From: Mycolicibacterium iranicum
GTDB taxonomy: Bacteria > Actinomycetota > Actinomycetes > Mycobacteriales > Mycobacteriaceae
DNA length: 64,000 nt
Assembly: GCF_002101705.1 (NCBI RefSeq)
Contig: NZ_LQPC01000041.1
Span: forward strand, 1-64,000
Reading direction: 5' to 3'
In this document: positions 59,130 to 64,000 of the stretch, in pieces
Numbering within the stretch: the first letter of the stretch is position 1
How the letters are laid out: each line of letters begins with the position of its first letter
Translations under genes and position numbers: made by a program
The notes under the pieces: generated by a model
The model's input: only the letters and a program-made list of their open reading frames with translations
What the model was told of the DNA's origin: nothing
The model's database searches: none

Positions 59130-60026
59130 ATGGACAACAAGATCATCCTCGTGACCGGGGCATCCAGCGGGTTCGGCCTGATGTGCGCGAAGGCGCTCGC
59201 AGGCGCGGGCCACACCGTCTACGCCTCGATGCGCGACATCGCGGGGCGCAACGCACCGCAGGTTCAGGCGATCGCCGCCTACGCAAACGACCACGGCGCA
59301 GACTTGCGCACACTTGAAATCGACGTCCAGACAGAGGATTCGATCACAACGGCGGTGGCGAAGATCCTCTCACAGCACGGCCGTCTCGACGTGGTGCTCC
59401 ACAACGCAGGACATATGGTGTACGGACCGTCGGAGGCATTCAGCGCAGATCAACTGGCTGCGCTCTACGACATCAACGTGCTCGGTGCCCACCGTGTCAA
59501 CCGCGCGGTGCTGCCGCAGATGCGTGCGCAGCGCCGCGGGCTGGTGCTGTGGATGTCGAGCAGTTCCGCGGCGGGCGGCACGCCTCCGTACCTGGGACCC
59601 TACTTCGCTGCGAAGGCCGCGATGGATGCGCTGGCGGTCAGCTATGCGCGGGAGCTGACGCTGTGGGGCATCGAGACATCGATCATCGTCCCCGGCGCGT
59701 TCACCTCTGGCACAAATCACTTCGCCCACGCGGGGGAGCCCGCGGACAAGGCTGTGGCGCAGTCGTACGAAGCCGGCCCCTACGCGGGCTTCACGACCCG
59801 GGTGCGTGAGGCATTCGATGCGATCGTGCCCGCCGATGCCGACCCTGAGACGGTCGCGCGGGCGGTGGCGGCGGTCGTCGACACCGCCCACGGGCAGCGC
59901 CCCTTCCGCGTCCACATCGATCCGTCGCAAGACGGTGCGGACGTGGGCTTCGCCGTCCAGGACCGACTGAAGGCTGAGATGCTGCACCGCACAGGGCTTT
60001 CTGAACTCTTGCGCGTCGCGGTCTAG
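59130..60026 (+). CDS. short-chain dehydrogenase/reductase
   Basis: 298 aa. ILVTGASSGFGLMCAKALAG, DVVLHNAGHMVYGPSEAFSA (HNAG), LVLWMSSSSAAGGTPPYLGP, YFAAKAAMDALAV (YxxxK). Start at ATG 59130 with GTGAGG upstream; an ATG at 59106 inside the previous gene is possible. Second gene of the LysR-linked pair. Convergent with the amine oxidase gene (4-bp overlap). Confidence 0.87.
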   Translation: MDNKIILVTGASSGFGLMCAKALAGAGHTVYASMRDIAGRNAPQVQAIAAYANDHGADLRTLEIDVQTEDSITTAVAKILSQHGRLDVVLHNAGHMVYGPSEAFSADQLAALYDINVLGAHRVNRAVLPQMRAQRRGLVLWMSSSSAAGGTPPYLGPYFAAKAAMDALAVSYARELTLWGIETSIIVPGAFTSGTNHFAHAGEPADKAVAQSYEAGPYAGFTTRVREAFDAIVPADADPETVARAVAAVVDTAHGQRPFRVHIDPSQDGADVGFAVQDRLKAEMLHRTGLSELLRVAV

Positions 60027-61384
60027 GCGTTCAGCGACTCGATGACCTCGCGGGCTGCGCGCTCACCCGCTTCGACGGCACCCTCCATGTAGGCACTCCA
60101 TTCGGTGGCGGTGTCGGTGGACGCCCAATGGATGGGACCGATCGGCTCGGCCAGTGCGGGACCGTAGGTCGTCCACACCAGCGGTCCGCAGTTGGCGTTG
60201 TAGCAGCCGCGGGTCCACTGCCTGCTGCCCCACTCGCCGTCGAGGTAGTGCAGCGGTGTGGCGGCCCTGTCGCCGAAGTGGCGTACGAGTTCGGCGGTCA
60301 GCGCCGCGCGCCGTTCCTCCTCCGACCAATGGGTGTGGGTGCGAGCCTGCTCGCCTTCCAGGAAGAGCAGGATCACCCCGTGCTCGCCGCCGAGGATGCA
60401 GGTGTCGTTCGACATTCGCGCGGGCCCGATGTCGGAGATCAGCTGGCCGTTGAGGCCGTCGGCGCGCCAGAACGGTTCGTCGTAGATGAAGAACGCCTTC
60501 ATGGCCGCCGAGTTCGGCATACGCTGCGTGAGCTGGTCACGGTAGCCCGACAGCGGCGGGTCGTAGCCGATGCGGCCGGCGAGCATGGGGGACAGCGCGA
60601 CGATGACCCGCCTGCCCGTGGCGGTGCGGCCCCCGCGGCAGTGGACGGTGACCCTGTCGGTGCCGTGCTCGATCAACTGCACAGGGGACTCGAACACGAT
60701 GTGGTCTGAGATCAGGGTGGCGAGCCGGTTCGGGATCTCCGCGGTACCCCCGACGAACCGCGTCGTCTGCGCGCCGCCCTCGGACTCCGCGAACAGCTCC
60801 GACGTGACGCCACAGGTCTGGATCGTGAAGAGCAGATGCAGGAATGACACCTCGACGGTCGGGACGGCAAGGATCCCGACGGTGCAGATCTCCAGCAGTG
60901 TGCGCGCCACCGGCGACAAACCCTGGGCGTCGTACCACGCGCCCGCGGTGATGGCGTCCCATTCGGCGGCGTGCGGGGCCGTCCAGGGCGTAGCAGGTGA
61001 CACCTCGGCGGCCAACTCGTCGAGACGTCGCAGCACTTTCTCCAGCTCAGCCAACTCGTCGGCAAACCGCGAGTGAAAGTCGTTGCCACGCAACACTCCT
61101 GTGCCGGCGAGCTCGTAGGACGTTTCGCCGTCGTCGTACTGCGGGTAGGTCTGGACCCCGAGTTCGGCGGCCAGCGCGAACATCCGGTGGTGGGTGTCGC
61201 CGATCCACTGCGCGCCGAGTTCCATCGGCAGTCCGCCCAGTTCCTCGGTGAGGATGCGTCCGCCGACCCGATTGTCGGCTTCGAGAATCAGCGGTGTGAG
61301 TCCCGCCTGCAGAACCGTGCGGGCGGCGATCAGCCCCGACAGTCCCGCGCCGACAATGAGGACGTCTGCTTCCTGGGTTGCCAT
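60023..61384 (-). CDS. flavin monoamine oxidase family protein
   Basis: 453 aa. N-terminal FAD-binding VLIVGAGLSGLIAARTVLQA, GGRILTEELGGLPMELGAQW, then a substrate domain, and C-terminal YLDGEWGSRQWTRGCYNANC with GPIHWASTDTATEWSAYMEG closing the FAD site. It oxidises a primary or secondary amine to the imine with release of H2O2. Transcribed from a short gap after the persulfide dioxygenase gene's end. Confidence 0.87.
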   Translation of the reverse strand: MATQEADVLIVGAGLSGLIAARTVLQAGLTPLILEADNRVGGRILTEELGGLPMELGAQWIGDTHHRMFALAAELGVQTYPQYDDGETSYELAGTGVLRGNDFHSRFADELAELEKVLRRLDELAAEVSPATPWTAPHAAEWDAITAGAWYDAQGLSPVARTLLEICTVGILAVPTVEVSFLHLLFTIQTCGVTSELFAESEGGAQTTRFVGGTAEIPNRLATLISDHIVFESPVQLIEHGTDRVTVHCRGGRTATGRRVIVALSPMLAGRIGYDPPLSGYRDQLTQRMPNSAAMKAFFIYDEPFWRADGLNGQLISDIGPARMSNDTCILGGEHGVILLFLEGEQARTHTHWSEEERRAALTAELVRHFGDRAATPLHYLDGEWGSRQWTRGCYNANCGPLVWTTYGPALAEPIGPIHWASTDTATEWSAYMEGAVEAGERAAREVIESLNA

Positions 61385-61405
61385 GTCGGACAGCCTCTCA
61401 CGGCG

Positions 61406-62761
61406 CTAGCGAACCATGCCCAATTTCTTCGCTTGCTCGAACATGTCGTCGACCAGGACCACCGTCCGGCCGGGTCGGTCGAGCATCGACGCGGCGATCG
61501 AGGAGCGATACCCCGACGCGCAGTGCACCCAGACCTCGCCGCGGGGAACTTCATCCAGACGCGTGCTGAGTTCGTGCAGTGGGACGTTGAGCGCGCCGCC
61601 GATGTGTCCCTCGACGTACTCGCGGTGTTGTCGCACATCGAGTACCGCCGGTGCGCCAGCCTCGCTGCCGAGGACCTTGGCGAGGTCGGCGAACTTCGCG
61701 ACACGATAGGACCGAATAGGAGCGTCACCGGCCAACTCGTGAACACTGCCGACCGCTGCTCCGGCTATTTCGTCCACACCGATACGCACGAGTTCGCGTC
61801 GGGCGTCGGCGATCTGGTCCACATCGTCACTGATCAGCGTGAGAGGAGAACCCCAGGCGTGTAGCCAGCCGAGATAGGTGACGAAGGAGTCCGAAAGTTC
61901 GAAACCGAGCGTGCCGCCGAGATGTCCGGCTGCGAACGCGGTTCGGTGGCGCAGGTCGACCACCCATTCTCCGGCGTCCACGCGCCGCCGAAGCTCCTCG
62001 GCGTCCACGGGTTTCGGCAGCGAGAGGTCCACCGGGGGTGGACCCTGCGTGTTGATGACCCCCATGTGCGCGTAGTAGGCGGGGTAGGCCCCCAGGCCGG
62101 CGATCAACTCGTCGACATAGCTCTGCTCGTCCTGGGTCAGCGCTGGATTGGTGTGGCGTTGGTCGGCGATGGTGGAGGCATTGCCGCTGGCGGGGGTGGC
62201 CGAACAGAAGCTGCCGAACCCGTGGGTCGGATACACCTGCGCACTATCGGGCAGCTCCGCCGCGAGCCGGCGCACCGAGTGGAACTGGGAGTGGCTGAGG
62301 TCCACGGTGTGCTCAGGACCGAGCAGGTCGGTGCGACCGGTGGTGCCGTGCAGCATCGACCCGCCGGTGAACACCCCCGCCACCGCACCGGCAGCATCAC
62401 GAAGGACATAGCTGACGTGGTTGTAGGTGTGCCCAGGCGTACGCAGCACCTCCAGGCGGAAGGGCCCCGCGTCGATGACATCGCCGTCATCGACGGCGGA
62501 CCGTGGGAATCCGACGTCGTCGCCGGCCGGCACCACATAATCGGCGTTTGTGACGCGGGACAGCTCCAATCCGCCGGTCACGTAATCGTTGTGAATATGG
62601 GTTTCGAGCACATGGGTGATCTGAATGTCGCGCTCGCGAGCGAGGTCGAGTACTCGGTCGATGTCGCGTTGCGGGTCGATCACGACGGCGATTCCTTCGG
62701 CGCTGATCACGTAGCTTCGGTCACCCAGACCCGATGTTTCGATGATTCCGACGTCGATCAT
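61406..62761 (-). CDS. persulfide dioxygenase-rhodanese fusion
   Basis: 451 aa. MBL domain (residues 1-235) with mononuclear iron motif ETHIHNDYVTGG (H55, H57, D59) and LRTPGHTYNHVSYVL, as in ETHE1/CstB-type persulfide dioxygenases. A first rhodanese-like domain (about 250-350; VVDLRHRTAFAAGHLGG) has no active-site Cys; the second (about 360-451) has C414 in VWVHCASGYRSS. It oxidises persulfide to sulfite and moves sulfane sulfur. Third gene of the CstR operon. Confidence 0.9.
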   Translation of the reverse strand: MIDVGIIETSGLGDRSYVISAEGIAVVIDPQRDIDRVLDLARERDIQITHVLETHIHNDYVTGGLELSRVTNADYVVPAGDDVGFPRSAVDDGDVIDAGPFRLEVLRTPGHTYNHVSYVLRDAAGAVAGVFTGGSMLHGTTGRTDLLGPEHTVDLSHSQFHSVRRLAAELPDSAQVYPTHGFGSFCSATPASGNASTIADQRHTNPALTQDEQSYVDELIAGLGAYPAYYAHMGVINTQGPPPVDLSLPKPVDAEELRRRVDAGEWVVDLRHRTAFAAGHLGGTLGFELSDSFVTYLGWLHAWGSPLTLISDDVDQIADARRELVRIGVDEIAGAAVGSVHELAGDAPIRSYRVAKFADLAKVLGSEAGAPAVLDVRQHREYVEGHIGGALNVPLHELSTRLDEVPRGEVWVHCASGYRSSIAASMLDRPGRTVVLVDDMFEQAKKLGMVR

Positions 62762-62782
62762 TGTTCTCCTTTCGGTGAGCCG

Positions 62783-63052
62783 TCACGCCAAGGCGAGAAA
62801 CAAGTTCTCCAATTCGGCCTCGGTCAGCGGCTCGTCGCCACGCGCGGTGTCGCCGGTGAGGCATTCCCGCAATCCGGTGGCGACAATCTTGAAACCGGCT
62901 TTGTCGAGGGCCCTCGACACCGCCGCGAGCTGCGTGATGACCTCTCTACAGTCGCGGCCCTGTTCGATCATCGTGATCACTCCGCTCAATTGGCCCTGCG
63001 CTCTGCGCAGCCGATTGAGCACTGCGGTCACGGCGTCCTCGTCGGCGCTCAT
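62783..63052 (-). CDS. CstR-type persulfide-sensing repressor (CsoR/RcnR fold)
   Basis: 89-aa all-helical DUF156 protein. Two conserved cysteines, C35 (EQGRDCREVITQL) and C64 (GLRECLTGD), but no His at the copper-ligand position (the residue four before C64 is Gly), so the CsoR Cu(I) site is incomplete and a persulfide (CstR) sensor is favoured. It overlaps the TauE gene (ATGA) and precedes the persulfide dioxygenase gene, matching the role. Confidence 0.85.
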   Translation of the reverse strand: MSADEDAVTAVLNRLRRAQGQLSGVITMIEQGRDCREVITQLAAVSRALDKAGFKIVATGLRECLTGDTARGDEPLTEAELENLFLALA

Positions 63053-63924
63053 GCGGCGGCTCGGCCGGAGGTCGACGGGCGGATGAGGCGGTGCAGCGGG
63101 CAGTGGGCGTAGCGGTGGCACACGTAGGTCACCGCAGCGGCGACGACGGTGATCGCAGCAGCGGCGATACCCACGCCGAGGTGGATCTCTTCGGCCAGGA
63201 TGACCGATGACATCAGCAAGACGAACCAGCCGAACGCTTTTCGCAGTGAGTCTGGATCGACCCTCGCGGTCAGCCGGGCCCCGATGAGGGCCCCCACCAC
63301 GGCCGCAGCCGTCACCCCCAGGGCCACCGGCCAGTTGATCTGCACACTGGACAGGTACCCGGCGAGACCGGCGAAGGACTTCATGGCGATGACGATCAGC
63401 GAGGTGCCGACCGCTACGGGCATCGGCAAGCCGCCCAGCAGCGCCAAGGCAGGAACCACCAGGAAGCCGCCACCCGCGCCGACCAGACCGGTCACCAGCC
63501 CGACCACCAGCCCTTCGGCGATGATCTTCGGAACGGGCAGCCGGTGCTCGCCCGCGGCTGCCGTGACGTTCCTGCGTCCCCGCAGCATGGCCACGGCGGT
63601 AGCGATCATCATCACGGCGAACCCGATGAGCAGCACGGTGCCCGGAATGAAGCGGGCCAGCAGCCCGCCCGCATAGGCGCCGGCCATGCCGGCCGCGCCG
63701 AAGACCAAACCGGTCCGCCACTGCACGCGACCGGCCCGGGCGTGGGATACGGCACCGATCGCGCTGGTGACGCCGACGACGAGAAGCGATGTCGCGATCG
63801 CCGCCTTGGCGTCCATGCCTGCCACGTAGGCCAGGAGCGGGACGGTGAGGATGGAGCCGCCGCCGCCGAGCAATCCGAGTGCGATGCCGACGAAGACCGC
63901 GAGCCCGATGGTGAGTGCGATCAT
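63049..63924 (-). CDS. TauE/SafE family sulfite/sulfur-compound exporter
   Basis: 291 aa with about eight membrane helices and the family repeats LGLLGGGGSILTVPLLAYVA and GLVGAGGGFLVVPALALLGG. In sulfide-detoxification operons TauE proteins move sulfite or thiosulfate-type anions across the membrane. The C-terminus is Arg/Cys/His-rich (VCHRYAHCPLHRLIRPS). Followed by CstR with a 4-bp overlap. Confidence 0.88.
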   Translation of the reverse strand: MIALTIGLAVFVGIALGLLGGGGSILTVPLLAYVAGMDAKAAIATSLLVVGVTSAIGAVSHARAGRVQWRTGLVFGAAGMAGAYAGGLLARFIPGTVLLIGFAVMMIATAVAMLRGRRNVTAAAGEHRLPVPKIIAEGLVVGLVTGLVGAGGGFLVVPALALLGGLPMPVAVGTSLIVIAMKSFAGLAGYLSSVQINWPVALGVTAAAVVGALIGARLTARVDPDSLRKAFGWFVLLMSSVILAEEIHLGVGIAAAAITVVAAAVTYVCHRYAHCPLHRLIRPSTSGRAAA

Positions 63925-63929
63925 CGTGA

Positions 63930-64000
63930 TCAGTTCTCTTTCGGGGTGGAGCCGACGAGCTGGGACACCACGGTTTGGGCATCGCAGCCAGGGCCGCGGT
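63930..64000 (-). CDS. 3' end of a further gene of the sulfide operon (partial)
   Basis: An open minus-strand frame enters at the right edge and stops at TGA 63930, 5 bp before the TauE start. The visible tail reads GCDAQTVVSQLVGSTPKEN. It contains one Cys and is too short to assign; the position suggests another sulfur-handling protein (for example a DsrE-, rhodanese- or peroxiredoxin-type protein). Confidence 0.5.
   Translation of the reverse strand, partial: RGPGCDAQTVVSQLVGSTPKEN

Noticed and set aside
62783..63052. Copper-sensing CsoR
   Set aside because: The His ligand required for Cu(I) is absent and the operon encodes persulfide enzymes, so a CstR-type role is favoured.

Overview
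The window is a high-GC actinobacterial chromosome segment that fits a rapidly growing Mycobacterium (Mycolicibacterium type). The evidence is the run of mycobacterial marker genes in recognisable order: the bpa-wzt-glfT1-wzm galactan-export operon, a class V aminotransferase-like gene, a quinone oxidoreductase, echA21 and hisC2 (matching Rv3783-Rv3772), then an Rv3762c-like alkylsulfatase, an Rv3761c-like phosphotransferase, a LapA-like membrane protein, proXVWZ, tyrA and tadA (matching Rv3762c-Rv3752c), plus LpqH lipoproteins and an ESX-linked CpnT toxin.

Layout. 1-11.5 kb: zinc-ribbon protein, flavin-split-barrel protein, galactan transporter operon with the proteasome activator gene, a PLP-fold gene without a visible Schiff-base lysine, MarR regulator, MFS transporter and hisC2. 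11.6-17.99 kb: tRNA-Ser and tRNA-Arg genes, a cytochrome oxidase subunit I gene (ctaD), small housekeeping genes and an HxlR regulator divergent from an imine-reductase-like gene. 17.99-25.8 kb: the main accessory island, visibly lower in GC and all on the minus strand. It holds two WXG100 genes (esxF-like, esxE), a cpnT-like gene ending in a TNT NAD-glycohydrolase domain, and a tightly packed series of about eight small genes running to an Imm61 immunity protein. One of these is interrupted by an in-frame amber codon. 25.9-39.9 kb: cupin, alkylsulfatase, HNH/DUF222 protein, osmoprotectant transporter proXVWZ, tyrA, tadA, tRNA-Ser and CsbD. 40.1-44.3 kb: a compact six-gene operon joining a two-subunit 2-oxoacid dehydrogenase E1, a free-standing lipoyl domain, an acyl carrier protein, a KAS III condensing enzyme and an SDR. 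It reads as an acyl-transfer or small-metabolite pathway whose product I cannot name.

44.5-50.9 kb: secreted acidic protein, a zinc alcohol/polyol dehydrogenase divergent from a mannitol-type PTS permease (EIICBA) with its DeoR regulator and a CRP-like site, an MsAcT-like SGNH acyltransferase and an acidic DUF5709 protein. 50.9-62 kb: nitronate monooxygenase, NAD-binding oxidoreductase, small secreted proteins, two LpqH-family lipoproteins, tgt (queuosine tRNA modification), a P450, a LysR regulator with two SDRs and a flavin amine oxidase. 61.4-64 kb: a sulfide/persulfide operon (TauE permease, CstR-type sensor, persulfide dioxygenase-rhodanese) that continues past the right edge.

Many genes overlap by ATGA or GTGA junctions. 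Several divergent pairs have only 17-19 bp between start codons with TANNNT -10 boxes about 6-7 bp upstream, as expected for leaderless mycobacterial mRNAs. No transposase, insertion sequence or CRISPR array was seen.
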